NCBI RefSeq assembly: GCF_001514145.1
Contig: NZ_KQ948672.1
Location: 62,001 to 126,000 of the forward strand
Length of the DNA: 64,000 bases
Source: Streptomyces canus
GTDB taxonomy: Bacteria > Actinomycetota > Actinomycetes > Streptomycetales > Streptomycetaceae
Reading direction: 5' to 3'
A program made the translations under genes and the position numbers. This document shows positions 41,369 to 50,767 of the stretch, one piece after another (position 1 is the stretch's first letter; each line of letters opens with the position of its first letter). The notes under the pieces are model-generated. The model saw only the letters and a list, made by a program, of their open reading frames with translations, made no database searches and was not told the DNA's origin.

Positions 41369-42508
41369 ATGAACGACCCCCGTCCCCCGACCGTCCTCGT
41401 CATAGGCGGCGGCGCATCCGGCAACGCCGTGACCGTGCTGCTGCGGCGGGCGGGCATCGCTGTGGAACTGATCGAGGCCAAACCCGACTGGAACGTGCTC
41501 GGCTCCGGCATCACCCTCCAGGGCAACGCGCTGCGCGTACTGCGCGAAGTGGGCGTATGGGACGAGGTCCGGGAGAGCGGTTACGCCGTCGACGCCGTCG
41601 GCATGGCCGCGCCCGACGGGACCGTGTTCCACGTCCAGCAGGACTTCCGCACCGGTGGGGACGACCTGCCCTCGATCTTCGGCATGCAGCGGCCCCGGCT
41701 GCAGGAGATCCTGTGTGAGGCCGTTCGCGAGAGCGGCGCGGTGGTACGCCTCGGCACCACCGCCGAGGAACTGGTCCAGGACGCGTCCGGCGTCACCGCC
41801 CGGTTCAGCGACGGCACCGAGGGCCGCTACGACCTTGTCATCGCCGCCGACGGCGTCGGCTCCCGCACGCGCGCGATGATCGGCATCAGCGACAAGCCCG
41901 AACCGACCGGCATGGCCATCTGGCGCGTCCCCGTGCCCCGCCCCGACAGCGTGGAGCGCATGACCCTGGCCTACGGCGGTCCGTGCTACATCGCCGGCTA
42001 CTGCCCGACCAGCAAGAACACCATCTACGCCTACCTCGTCGAGGCCAACCGCGACCGCGCCTCCATCGACCCGGCCTCGTACGCGGACGAGATGCGACGG
42101 CTGGCCGCGCCCTACGGGGGTGCGTGGCCGGAGATCGCCGCGAGCATCACCGACACCGCCAAGGTCAACTACACCTGGTTCGACCGGCTGCTCGTCGAGG
42201 GTTCCTGGCACCGCGGGCTGGTCGTCCTGATCGGTGACGCGGCCCATGTCTGTCCTCCCACGCTCGCCCAGGGCGCGGCCATGTCGCTGGAAGACGCCTC
42301 CGTACTGGCCGAGATGCTGAGCCAGGAGCAGGACTGGAGTTCCCTCGACGCCCTGCTGACCGGCTTCTACGAACGCCGGATCAACCGTGTCCGCATGGTG
42401 GTCGAGGCATCCGTGCAACTCGGTCAGTGGCAGCTGGACGGCGTCCGTGACGCCGACGCACCCGGTCTGATGAGCCGCACGATGTCCGCCCTGCAGGAGA
42501 CCCCGTGA
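41369..42508 (+). CDS. FAD-dependent aromatic monooxygenase (first copy)
   Basis: A 379-aa class A flavoprotein hydroxylase of the PHBH/salicylate hydroxylase type, adding one oxygen to an aromatic ring with NAD(P)H. The ATG follows GGGAG. The three diagnostic motifs are VIGGGASGNAVTVLL (dinucleotide), VIAADGVGSRTRAM (DG) and VVLIGDAAHVCPPTLAQGAA (GD). It overlaps the next gene by GTGA. A 113-bp gap precedes it, carrying an 11-bp inverted repeat (41266-41276 with 41305-41315). Confidence 0.92.
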   Translation: MNDPRPPTVLVIGGGASGNAVTVLLRRAGIAVELIEAKPDWNVLGSGITLQGNALRVLREVGVWDEVRESGYAVDAVGMAAPDGTVFHVQQDFRTGGDDLPSIFGMQRPRLQEILCEAVRESGAVVRLGTTAEELVQDASGVTARFSDGTEGRYDLVIAADGVGSRTRAMIGISDKPEPTGMAIWRVPVPRPDSVERMTLAYGGPCYIAGYCPTSKNTIYAYLVEANRDRASIDPASYADEMRRLAAPYGGAWPEIAASITDTAKVNYTWFDRLLVEGSWHRGLVVLIGDAAHVCPPTLAQGAAMSLEDASVLAEMLSQEQDWSSLDALLTGFYERRINRVRMVVEASVQLGQWQLDGVRDADAPGLMSRTMSALQETP

Positions 42509-43533
42509 ACCCCGTGAGTCACCAGAACAGCGCACCCACGATCGACGTCCACGCGCACGTCCTGCTCCCTCAGGTCGAGGACGCCGTCGCCGGGCACCCC
42601 GGTCTGGCCGCGGCCCGCGATCTCGACGCCCGCCGCAACGGCCCCGAGGCCATCGCCGTCAGCGGCCCGATGTTCCGGGACTGTTTCCCGAGGCTGACCG
42701 ACGTCAAGGCCCGGCTCGCCGCGATGGACGCCTCCGGGGTCGACGTCCAGCTGGTCTCGCCGTCTCCCTCGCACTACCACTACTGGGCCGACGAGGACCT
42801 GGCCCGTACGGTGTGGGAACTGGCCAACGAAGGCACCGCCGCGCACGTCGCCCAGGCTCCGCAGCGGCTGCACGGCCTCGGCCTCGTCCCGCTCCAGCAT
42901 CCGGGCCTCGCCGTCGAAGCCCTCGATCACGCCCTCGGCCTGGGCCTGCGCGGTGTCGAGATCTCGAGCCACGCGCCGGGAGGCGAACTGTCGGACCCCG
43001 CGTACGAGCCGTTCTGGGCCCGGGCCGAGGAAACCGGCGCGATCCTCTTCCTGCATCCCTTCGGCTGCACGCTCGACGAGCGCCTCAATCGGTGGTACCT
43101 GTCCAACACCGTCGGCCAGCCGACCGAGAACGCCGTCGCGCTGTCCCATCTGATCTTCTCCGGAGTCCTGGACCGGCACCCGGGGTTGCGTATCGTCGCC
43201 GCCCACGGCGGCGGCTATCTGCCCACCCACATCGGCCGCTCCGACCACGCCTGGCTCGCCCGCACCGACACCCGCGGCTGCGCGCACCCGCCCAGCAGCT
43301 ACCTCAAGCAGCTGTACTTCGACTCCCTCGTCCACGACCCGGACGTGCTGCGCGAACTGATCCGGGTGGCCGGCCCCGACCGGGTCCTGCTCGGCTCCGA
43401 CTTCCCCTTCGACATGGGCACCGACGACCCGCTCGGCGCTCTGCGCGACGTCACGGACCTGCCCGCCCCCCACTTCCACGCCGTACGCGGCGGCAATGCG
43501 GCAGCGCTGCTCCGCCTTGTCGGAACCGTCTGA
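42505..43533 (+). CDS. Amidohydrolase-family decarboxylase/hydrolase (ACMSD-like)
   Basis: A 342-aa TIM-barrel amidohydrolase related to ACMS decarboxylase and gamma-resorcylate decarboxylase. Metal-binding residues are seen in IDVHAHVLLP, ILFLHPFGC, RIVAAHGGGYLP and LLGSDFPFDM. The GTG overlaps the preceding stop. In such operons members remove a carboxyl group from a ring-cleavage product or a hydroxybenzoate, or hydrolyse it. Which applies here depends on the unknown substrate. Confidence 0.88.
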   Translation: MNPVSHQNSAPTIDVHAHVLLPQVEDAVAGHPGLAAARDLDARRNGPEAIAVSGPMFRDCFPRLTDVKARLAAMDASGVDVQLVSPSPSHYHYWADEDLARTVWELANEGTAAHVAQAPQRLHGLGLVPLQHPGLAVEALDHALGLGLRGVEISSHAPGGELSDPAYEPFWARAEETGAILFLHPFGCTLDERLNRWYLSNTVGQPTENAVALSHLIFSGVLDRHPGLRIVAAHGGGYLPTHIGRSDHAWLARTDTRGCAHPPSSYLKQLYFDSLVHDPDVLRELIRVAGPDRVLLGSDFPFDMGTDDPLGALRDVTDLPAPHFHAVRGGNAAALLRLVGTV

Positions 43534-43557
43534 ACCTCACAGAGGAGAACCCCCACC

Positions 43558-44496
43558 ATGAGCACACGTCTGCTCACCCACCTTCGCCACGTCGACCTCG
43601 CCGTGCCGGACTACGACAAGCAACTCGACTTCTACGCCGGCGTCTGGGGCCTGACCAAGGTCGCCGAGGACTCCGGCATCTCCTTCCTGGCCGCCGAGGG
43701 CTCCCCCGAGCAGTACATCGTCCGGCTCCGCAAGGCCGAGGAGAAGCGCCTCGACCTCATCTCCTACGGCGCGGCGAACCCCGCCGACGTGGACACGCTT
43801 GCCGAGCAACTCCTCGCAGGTGGGGTGCAGTTGATCTCCCAGCCGGGCAAGGTCGACACCCCCGGCGGCGGCTACGGCTTCCGCTTCTTCGACATCGACG
43901 GCCGCACCATCGAGGTCTCGGCCGACGTCGAGGCGCGCCGGCACCGTCGTATCGAGGAGAAGGAGTCCATCCCCGTCCGTCTCTCGCACGTCGTCCTGAA
44001 CTCCCCCGACATCAACGCCACCCGTGCCTGGTACGAGCAGCACCTCGACTTCCGGCTGTCCGACACGATGACCTTGCCGCACATGGGCGACGTCATGCAC
44101 TTCATGCGGATCAGCAACCAGCACCACTCCATGGCCATCGCCAGCGGTCCGCACACCTCCCTGCAGCACCTCTCCTTCGAGATGCGCGGCATCGACGAGT
44201 ACATGCGCGGCTCCGGCCGCGTGATGCGCTCCGGCGCCCGCAAGATCTGGGGCCCCGGGCGGCACATGGCGGGCGACAACACCTTCACGTACTTCCTCGA
44301 CCCGCACGGCAACACCGTGGAGTACACCACCGAGCTCGAACAGCTGGACGAGGACACCTGGCACCCGCACATCTACGACCTGACGAAGCCCGAGAACGCC
44401 GACCAGTGGGGCACGTCCAACCCGATGAACGAGATGGTCGCCAAGGAGATGCTCAACGACGTCGACCGCGGCGTCTTCGTCGCTCCGCCGGTCTGA
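43558..44496 (+). CDS. Extradiol ring-cleavage dioxygenase (VOC type)
   Basis: A 312-aa two-domain type I extradiol dioxygenase. The iron ligands are most likely His144 (RLSHVVLN), His204 (SLQHLSFEM) and Glu255 (GNTVEYTTE). GRHMAGDNTFTYFLDPHGN resembles the family signature. The N-terminal copy of the fold (LRHVDLAVPDYDKQLDFYAG) lacks the metal residues, as expected. The start follows AGGAGA. It cleaves a catechol-type intermediate made by one of the monooxygenases, probably meta to the hydroxyl pair. Confidence 0.9.
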   Translation: MSTRLLTHLRHVDLAVPDYDKQLDFYAGVWGLTKVAEDSGISFLAAEGSPEQYIVRLRKAEEKRLDLISYGAANPADVDTLAEQLLAGGVQLISQPGKVDTPGGGYGFRFFDIDGRTIEVSADVEARRHRRIEEKESIPVRLSHVVLNSPDINATRAWYEQHLDFRLSDTMTLPHMGDVMHFMRISNQHHSMAIASGPHTSLQHLSFEMRGIDEYMRGSGRVMRSGARKIWGPGRHMAGDNTFTYFLDPHGNTVEYTTELEQLDEDTWHPHIYDLTKPENADQWGTSNPMNEMVAKEMLNDVDRGVFVAPPV

Positions 44497-44588
44497 CCCC
44501 CTGACTCCGGGGGCTCGGCGTACTCCCCCGCCTGCCATGCCGCCGGGCCCCCGGCCTGTGTCAACCCACCCAGCAGCCTAGGAAAGCC

Positions 44589-45554
44589 ATGCGTTTCGCC
44601 ACGTACGAACAGCACGGCCGCAGCCGTCTCGCCACCGTCGAGGACGACGGCACCCTCTACCCCTGCCCCGTCACGGGGACACTCCTCGACCTGATCCAGG
44701 CCGGTCCCGAGGCACTGCGCGAGGCGGGCAACGCAAGCCTGGACGTGCCGCGCGGGCCGCACGTCTCCCAGGTGCGACTGCTGCCGCCGCTCCAACCGCC
44801 GTCCGTACGCGACTTCGTCACCTTCGAGGAACACGTCGAGGGCGTACGACGCAGCATCGACGGAGTCCCGGGCGCCCCGGACGCCTGGTACGACGCGCCC
44901 ACCTTCTACTTCACCAACCCCTACGCCGTCATCGGCGCCCACGACGACGTCCCCGTGCCGCCCGGCAGCCAGGCACTGGACTTCGAACTCGAAGTCGCCG
45001 CGGTCATCGGACGCGAGGGCCGCGACCTCACCCCCGAGCAGGCCCGCGACCACATCATCGGCTACACGATCTTCAACGACTGGTCCGCGCGCGACCTCCA
45101 GTCCCGCGAGATGCAGGTCCACCTCGGCCCCTGCAAGGGCAAGGACACCGCCACCACCCTCGGCCCCTGCCTCGTCACCGCGGACGAACTGGAGCCCTAC
45201 CGCGACAGCGACGGATTCCTCCGCCTGGCACTGACCGCCGAGATCAACGGCGAGGTCGTCGGCAAGGACCTGCTGTCCAATATGAGTTGGACCTTCGAGG
45301 AGATGGCCGCCTACGCCTCCAGGGGCACTTACGTACGCCCCGGCGACGTACTCGGCTCCGGCACCTGCGGCAACGGCGGCTGCCTCGCCGAACTCTGGGG
45401 CGTACGCGGCCGCCAGGACCCGTCACCGCTCAAGCCCGGCGACACCGTCACCCTCACCGTCGAGGGCATCGGCACCGTCTCCAACACTGTGGTACCGGGT
45501 GCCGAACCGGTGGCCGTCCCTCGTGCCCGTACGCGCCCGCGAACGCGCCCGTGA
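44589..45554 (+). CDS. Fumarylacetoacetate hydrolase-family protein (second copy)
   Basis: A 321-aa FAH-fold hydrolase. The ATG follows AGGAAAG. Core motifs are VRDFVTFEEHVEGVRR, LDFELEVAAVIGREGRDLTP, GYTIFNDWSARDLQSREMQV, CKGKDTATTLGPCLVT and GDVLGSGTCGNGGCLAELWG. It is closer to the C-terminal fumarylacetoacetase/acylpyruvase type than the first copy, so a final C-C bond hydrolysis (acylpyruvate-like) is plausible. It ends in a basic Arg/Pro tail of low complexity. Confidence 0.9.
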   Translation: MRFATYEQHGRSRLATVEDDGTLYPCPVTGTLLDLIQAGPEALREAGNASLDVPRGPHVSQVRLLPPLQPPSVRDFVTFEEHVEGVRRSIDGVPGAPDAWYDAPTFYFTNPYAVIGAHDDVPVPPGSQALDFELEVAAVIGREGRDLTPEQARDHIIGYTIFNDWSARDLQSREMQVHLGPCKGKDTATTLGPCLVTADELEPYRDSDGFLRLALTAEINGEVVGKDLLSNMSWTFEEMAAYASRGTYVRPGDVLGSGTCGNGGCLAELWGVRGRQDPSPLKPGDTVTLTVEGIGTVSNTVVPGAEPVAVPRARTRPRTRP

Positions 45555-45660
45555 ACCGCGCACACCCCAAAGCTTCCTGGCCGGGCACCGGCCCTGTACG
45601 GGAGAAGCCCGCCCCTCATCAACCACCAGGTCAACGACGACCAAGGCTGAGGAATCCACC

Positions 45661-46938
45661 ATGAAGAAGCTTCCCGCCCAGCGCGGCCGCGTCGCCGTCA
45701 TCGGCGCCGGACCCGGTGGCATGGCCGCCGCGCTGTCGGTCCATCAGGCCGGCCACGACGTCGTACTGTTCGAGCGCTATCCGCAGGCCAGACCCGCCGG
45801 CAACATCCTCAACCTGTGGCCGCCCCCCATCAAGGCACTCGGGCTGCTCGGAGTGAACACCGAGGACCTGGGTGCGCCCTGCACGTCCGAGTTCCGCAAC
45901 GCCCGCGGCCGCCGCCGGGTCCGCGCGACCCTTCCGGAGCAGGTTGTCCGCGACTACGGCGGCGGCTTCGTCGGCCTGCTGCGCCCCGAGTTGTACGAGC
46001 GGCTGCTCGACGCGCTCCCCAAGGGAGTCCTGCGGGTCAACCACACGGTGGAGCGCGTGGAACAGGACGAGAGCGGTGTTCGACTGCACCTCGCGGACGG
46101 ACGAGTCCACGAGGCGGACCTCGTGATCGGCGCGGACGGCATCGATTCCCTGGTCCGCCGCACCCTGTGGGGCGACAGCCCCAAGCGCGAGCACAACCTG
46201 CACATCTTCGGCGGCTACACCTTCGACCACAGCGTCGAGACCGAGCCCGGGATGTGCGTCCTCTCCCACACCCGCACGGTGCAGGGCAGTTGGACCTCCA
46301 TCCGCGACAAGGGACGTGACGGCCACCAGTGGTGGGTACTCGAAGCGTTCGACGCAAGCCGGGAATTCACCGGGGACCTGCACTCGACCGCGACCATCCT
46401 CGGTCAGGCCTTCGCCCCTCCGCTCCCCCAGCTGATCGCCGCGACCGACCCCGCACACGTTCAGCGCTGGGTGATCCGCGACCGCAAGCCGCTGAAGCAG
46501 TGGTCCAAGGGCCGCGCCACCCTTGTCGGCGACGCCGCTCATCCCACCTCCCCGTACGCCGGGTACGGCGCCGGTATGGCCACCGAGGACGGCTATTTCA
46601 TCGGCCGCCGACTGGCAGGGGTCGACCTGAGCGACCACGTCGCCGTCCGCCAGGCACTCGACGCCTTCGAGGCCCCCCGCAAGCCGCACACCGCCCGGCA
46701 GTCCCAGCACGCCTACGCCCTCGGGCAGGTCTTCCATCACGCGCCGCGCGCTCTGCAACCGATCCGGGACGCGATCCTGGACCGCACCCCACTGATGCAG
46801 AAGGTGGTCGGTGACTCCACCCCCGTATCGATCCTCACTCAGCTCGGTGAGATCGACCGGGCCGAAGCCCGCTTCACCGCGCTTCTCGGCCTCGGCCTCG
46901 GCCTCGGCGAGACACATGACACCGACACCGCTTCCTGA
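45661..46938 (+). CDS. FAD-dependent aromatic monooxygenase (second copy)
   Basis: A 425-aa class A flavoprotein monooxygenase, last gene of the operon. The ATG at 45661 follows GAGGAAT. Motifs: VAVIGAGPGGMAAALSVHQA, LVIGADGIDSLVRRTLW and ATLVGDAAHPTSPYAGYGAG. It differs clearly from the first monooxygenase (only motif-level similarity), so two separate hydroxylations are expected. The C-terminus carries a GLGLGLGE run encoded by a tandem CTCGGC hexamer repeat. Confidence 0.9.
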   Translation: MKKLPAQRGRVAVIGAGPGGMAAALSVHQAGHDVVLFERYPQARPAGNILNLWPPPIKALGLLGVNTEDLGAPCTSEFRNARGRRRVRATLPEQVVRDYGGGFVGLLRPELYERLLDALPKGVLRVNHTVERVEQDESGVRLHLADGRVHEADLVIGADGIDSLVRRTLWGDSPKREHNLHIFGGYTFDHSVETEPGMCVLSHTRTVQGSWTSIRDKGRDGHQWWVLEAFDASREFTGDLHSTATILGQAFAPPLPQLIAATDPAHVQRWVIRDRKPLKQWSKGRATLVGDAAHPTSPYAGYGAGMATEDGYFIGRRLAGVDLSDHVAVRQALDAFEAPRKPHTARQSQHAYALGQVFHHAPRALQPIRDAILDRTPLMQKVVGDSTPVSILTQLGEIDRAEARFTALLGLGLGLGETHDTDTAS

Positions 46939-47081
46939 ACCACGTGGCAGGTCAGCGCATCGCTGGGTCCGCTCGGAGGTGGCCGAGCGCGGCCCCCAGG
47001 CGAGTTGTCGGCGGCAAACCCCGGGGCAGCCACGGTGGAGCGCGTCGCAGTGGCTCCAGGAGGCCGGGGGCCCTGGTGAAC

Positions 47082-47705
47082 CTATTCCGTCAGCGTGTCC
47101 ATCGCGCGGTCGAGCAGGACGGCCAGGGGCACGGCGCCCTCGCAGGCCACCCAGCCCGTCGCGGCCGCATCCAGGCAGGCGAGCGCGGCTCCGGAAAGCG
47201 AGTTCGGCCCGACCTCCTCCGGCTGGTCGGCGCTGACGCCCAGCCGCCGGGCGATCTCCGGCTCCAGCATCGCCTGCCAGCTCAACTGCTTCTCGAAGTG
47301 CCGGGCGCGCAGTGACGGAGTCTCCTGGAGCATGCGCAGGTAGGCGAGTGTCTGCTCGGGAGCCTGCTCGTTCGCCTGCGTGAGGACGTCGAACGCCCTG
47401 CGCAGCGCCTCCCAGGGACGCTCAGTGTCGGGGCGGGCGGCGAACGCCTCCGCGATCTGAAGGCCGGTCTCCTCCAAACCCTGCAGGACCATGTCTTCTT
47501 TGGTGCCGAAGTACCGGAACAGGCTGGCACGCGACAGCCCGACCTCACCGGCGATCTGGTCGACGGTCGTCCCGTCGAATCCCTGCTCGATGAAGAGCCG
47601 GAGCGCGACCTCGACGACTTCCTTCCGGACCGTCGCACGCATACGCTCCCGCAGGCCGGGCGGCTTGGTCGCGGACTGGGCGGAGGCGCGGGCAGAGTCG
47701 GTCAT
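47082..47705 (-). CDS. TetR-family transcriptional regulator
   Basis: A 207-aa TetR protein. The N-terminal helix-turn-helix is ALRLFIEQGFDGTTVDQIAG then EVGLSRASLFRYFGTKEDMV. The C-terminal ligand domain ends GWVACEGAVPLAVLLDRAMD. It converges on the aromatic operon. No strong ribosome site precedes the ATG at 47705. An imperfect palindrome 28 bp upstream suggests autoregulation. Whether it also acts on the aromatic operon is unknown. Confidence 0.9.
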   Translation of the reverse strand: MTDSARASAQSATKPPGLRERMRATVRKEVVEVALRLFIEQGFDGTTVDQIAGEVGLSRASLFRYFGTKEDMVLQGLEETGLQIAEAFAARPDTERPWEALRRAFDVLTQANEQAPEQTLAYLRMLQETPSLRARHFEKQLSWQAMLEPEIARRLGVSADQPEEVGPNSLSGAALACLDAAATGWVACEGAVPLAVLLDRAMDTLTE

Positions 47706-47732
47706 GAGTAAAGAATACAGCAGCGGCTCAAT

Positions 47733-47749
47733 CTGATACTGAGCATCAG
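47733..47749. promoter_or_regulatory. Candidate TetR operator
   Basis: CTGATactgagcATCAG is a 17-bp inverted repeat with 5-bp arms, just upstream of the TetR start. Confidence 0.5.
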
Positions 47750-47764
47750 AAGGACGGGATCCCG

Positions 47765-48115
47765 GCAGCTGCACTGCAGTTTGCGCAGGAGACGTCAGCT
47801 TCAGGGTGGCCACGGCCTGTTCGCCGACGGCGCGGATGTGCGCGCGGGCGACATTGACGGCCTGGTGACCGACAGAAAGGTCGCGGAGTCTGCCGCGGAA
47901 GGGCACGCGTAGACGTCGATGACGCCGTGGGTGCGGGCCGCGTTGATGTCGCGTACGACACCGGGCAGGGCGGCGGAGGCCCACGGCCTCGCGGATGCAG
48001 CGGTAGACCGTGGCGGCCACGCCTGTGCCGAAGGAGGCCGCGAGCCGGTGCAGGTGTCACCGCAGCGCGAGTGTCAGCTGGACAGGTCGATAGCGGACGA
48101 GTAGGCAAACACGAC
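47765..48115 (-). pseudogene. DDE transposase relic (IS5-related, HARBI1-like)
   Basis: Fragments of a common Streptomyces DDE-type transposase occur in several frames: VFAYSSAIDLSS, then RCGDTC, AASFGTGVAATVYRCIREAV, AARTHGVID, VPFRGRLRDLSVGHQAVNVA and RAHIRAVGEQAVATLKL. Large parts, including most of the catalytic core, are deleted. No functional gene lies in 47706-48192. Confidence 0.65.
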
Positions 48116-48192
48116 GACGCCCTTGGTCAAGCGAGTGTTCTCTGGCGCCGGCTGCGGTGAGATGGGCTGCACCCGGATGACGCAGGTATCGA

Positions 48193-49035
48193 TCAATCGT
48201 CGTTGGGCCGCCACAGCCAGCGCAGCGCGTCCGGCAGCAGGACGCCACCGTGGTTGGGGCTGTGTCCGCCGTCTCCCAGGACAAGGCGGAAGTCGTAGCC
48301 CGCTTCGGCGAGAGCGGCTGCCACGCGCAGGTTTTCGGCGAGCCAGTTCCACTGTGGCTCGTTCCAGTGCAGGTCGCGGTGGCCGCCTTGCATGAAGATG
48401 CGCAGCGGCTTGCGAGGCACGCGGGAGATGAGGTCCGGATAGGGGTTGCCGTCCGGCATCTGCGCGAAGCTGGACAGGTACCCGATGACACGGCGGAACT
48501 TGTCCGGCCGCAACCACGCGGCGGTAAAGGCGCAGTTGCCGCCGCTGCTCCCGCCGCAAATGCCCCACCTTTCGGGTGACTGGGTGATGGTATAGCGCTC
48601 CGCAACCTGCGGGATGATCTCGGTGAGGAGGAAGGTGACGTACCGGTCGTCGAAGGCGTCATACTCGTTGTTGCGGTTCTTCGGGTTCTCCGCATCGGTG
48701 AAGGTGCCGGGATCGACGAACACGCCGATGGTGACGGGGATGTCGCCGCGGTGGACGAGGTTGTCCAGGACGATCGCGCCGCGTACGTCCCCCGCGGGGT
48801 CCAGGTACCACCACCCGTCCTGGAACACCATCAAGGATGCCGGTTCCGCCGGGTCGTACTGTGCAGGCACGTGTACCCAGAACTTCCGGAAGGTTCCCGG
48901 GTAGACCTCGCTGTCCCTCCACTCGAACTCGACCGTCTCACCAGCGGGCACACCCAGCTGTGGTGCGGAATCGGGTCCGTGGAGGTAGCGCACGTCGGAC
49001 TGGTCGATCGGAAGTGGCCGGTAGGGCATCTCCAT
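48193..49035 (-). CDS. Alpha/beta-hydrolase esterase (enterochelin esterase/CE1-like)
   Basis: A 280-aa cytoplasmic esterase; no signal peptide. The jelly-roll-like N-terminal part (VEFEWRDSEVYPGTFRKFWV) precedes the hydrolase fold. The nucleophile elbow is WGICGGSSGGNCAFTAAW, an acidic residue is likely near RIFMQGGHRDLHW, and the catalytic His is in DGGHSPNHGG. Length and order match the enterochelin-esterase/feruloyl-esterase-like branch. The ATG at 49035 gives a normal length; upstream in-frame codons exist and the ribosome site is uncertain. It is isolated between relics. Confidence 0.8.
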   Translation of the reverse strand: MEMPYRPLPIDQSDVRYLHGPDSAPQLGVPAGETVEFEWRDSEVYPGTFRKFWVHVPAQYDPAEPASLMVFQDGWWYLDPAGDVRGAIVLDNLVHRGDIPVTIGVFVDPGTFTDAENPKNRNNEYDAFDDRYVTFLLTEIIPQVAERYTITQSPERWGICGGSSGGNCAFTAAWLRPDKFRRVIGYLSSFAQMPDGNPYPDLISRVPRKPLRIFMQGGHRDLHWNEPQWNWLAENLRVAAALAEAGYDFRLVLGDGGHSPNHGGVLLPDALRWLWRPNDD

Positions 49036-49354
49036 GGTCACGGGGAGCAACCGTAGAGCGATCACCTCCCTTGGTCGCAAGGGATTTTCGCTCAGACGCT
49101 CCACCTCGCAGCGCGTCAGCGATGCGAGGTGAGGTCCACTTGCCCCGGAGGACCTGCTCGGCCGCACCCAGTCCGTCCTCGCGGACGGCAGCGCTTACGA
49201 AGAGGTCGCCGGCGACGCCGGCACCTGCCCCGAAAGGTTGACCCTTCTCGTACGCACGGTCTGAGGCGCAGGTTCGCTCCTGCAGTGCTCCGCAGGCAAG
49301 AAGCACGCGCCCGTGAAGTCGTGGCCGACGTCCTCGACGAACAGGCCACTCCCG
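49036..49354. other. Gene-poor stretch with degraded coding remains
   Basis: A short plus-strand frame containing EDLLGRTQSVLADGSAYEEV ends at a TGA near 49264. I do not recognise a family. The stretch leads into the P450 fragment. Confidence 0.3.
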
Positions 49355-49564
49355 ATGGCCTTCGGCCACGGCATCCACAGCCGCCTCGGCGCACCACTGA
49401 CCCGGTTGGAGTCCCGCCTCGTCCTGGAACAGCTGCTGGGGCGCTTCCCCGAACCGCGGCCCGCTCGCGGCTATCGCTCTGAGCCCGCTCCGGACCGGGT
49501 CATGGTCTGCCGCCCGGCTCGGCTACACGTCGTGCTCTGGTGTGAGCGGGATTTCTCCGGATGA
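49355..49564 (+). pseudogene. Cytochrome P450 C-terminal fragment lacking the heme cysteine
   Basis: The segment AFGHGIHSRLGAPLTRLESR then LVLEQLLGRFPE matches the P450 heme-binding loop (FGxGxHxCxGxxLAR) and L-helix. The rest of the roughly 400-aa protein is absent. The axial cysteine position is arginine (IHSRLG), so it could not bind heme. The final part (DRVMVCRPARLHVVL) corresponds to the usual C-terminal strand. Confidence 0.7.
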
Positions 49565-49696
49565 CGGCGCCGTGCTCATCGGCTACGGCGCGCTCGGCAT
49601 GCCGGAAGACCGTCGCCGGCCACGAGGGTGTCGGCCGGGTCGCGGAGCAGCTCAGGGCCGGACAGCCGACGCTCACCGCGCGAAAAGCCGGCACGG

Positions 49697-50767
49697 TCAT
49701 CGAGGGGGTGTGCTTGCCCGCAGAACGACGTTCGTGGCGACCGGTACGATCCGCGGGGCGTCGTCGTCGGAGAGCGCGAGCTCCATCGCACGGAGCCCGA
49801 CGTGCTGCAGAGGAACGGTCACGGACGTCAGCTCCGGGACGACGTCCACCGCCGGGCCGATGTCGTCGAAGCCGGCGACGGCGATGTCCCGGCCAGGGAC
49901 AAGCCCCGCGTCACGGAATGCGGTCATCACACCGATCGCCATGACGTCGCTGACCGCGAAGACGAGTTCCGTGCCGTCCAGTCCCCGCCGGACGAGCTCC
50001 CGGGCCGCCTCACACCCTCCTCGGCGACTGAGCTCGGCATCGACCACCAGCCGCTCGTCGACGTCGAAGCCGAACTCGCGCAGGCCCTCCACGAAACCGC
50101 TGCACCGGTCACGGGAGGTCCTGAGGTGGGTCCCCGCCCGGACCACCGCGAACCGGCGGTAGCCGAGCCCGACCAGCGCGCGGGCAAGCTGCCGCGCTCC
50201 ACCGTAGTTGTCGATGCTGACGGTGTGGAACGGCAGGTCGTGCTGGCTGATCAGGACTACGCTGCCGCCCGCTTCCCGGTAGGCCTGGAGCTCCTCGACG
50301 AGTGCGTCGCGGGCATCGGCCCCGTCGACGCGGCTGCCAGTCAGGATGATGACGCGGGGGCGCATGCCGCGCAGCGTCCCGACGATCTGGAGTTCCCGCT
50401 CCGGGGAGCGGTCCGCGACCGCCATGGTCACGATGAGTCCGGCGGCCTCGGCCGCCTGCGTCACGCCTGCCGCGATGGAGGAGAAGTACGGGTCGTCGAC
50501 ACCGCTGACGACCAGCGCGGCGATGTTCGTCGAACCCCGCGCGATCGCCTGGGCGGACAGGTGCGGTGCGTAGTCCAGTTCCGCGGCCGCGGTGAGCACA
50601 CGGTCGACGTTTTCCTGCCGGACGTTGCGGACGCTGCCGTTGAGCACGCGCGACGCCGTCGCCTGTGAGACGCCCGCTGTCCGCGCCACATCGTGCAGGG
50701 TCACCTGACGCCCCTCGGATACGGCCTCCCCGCGACGCCCTGCAGGCGCTGCCGCTCCATCTTCCAT
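49697..50767 (-). CDS. LacI-family transcriptional regulator
   Basis: A 356-aa LacI protein. The helix-turn-helix and hinge are VTLHDVARTAGVSQATASRV then LNGSVRNVRQENV. The sugar-binding-like domain follows (ALVVSGVDDPYFSSIAAGVT, FAVSDVMAIGVMTAFRDAGL, VAGFDDIGPAVDVVPELTSV). The ATG at 50767 (MEDGAAAPAGRR) has no ribosome site; translation could be leaderless. It is divergent from a second LacI gene to which it is similar throughout, pointing to an old duplication. Confidence 0.9.
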   Translation of the reverse strand: MEDGAAAPAGRRGEAVSEGRQVTLHDVARTAGVSQATASRVLNGSVRNVRQENVDRVLTAAAELDYAPHLSAQAIARGSTNIAALVVSGVDDPYFSSIAAGVTQAAEAAGLIVTMAVADRSPERELQIVGTLRGMRPRVIILTGSRVDGADARDALVEELQAYREAGGSVVLISQHDLPFHTVSIDNYGGARQLARALVGLGYRRFAVVRAGTHLRTSRDRCSGFVEGLREFGFDVDERLVVDAELSRRGGCEAARELVRRGLDGTELVFAVSDVMAIGVMTAFRDAGLVPGRDIAVAGFDDIGPAVDVVPELTSVTVPLQHVGLRAMELALSDDDAPRIVPVATNVVLRASTPPR

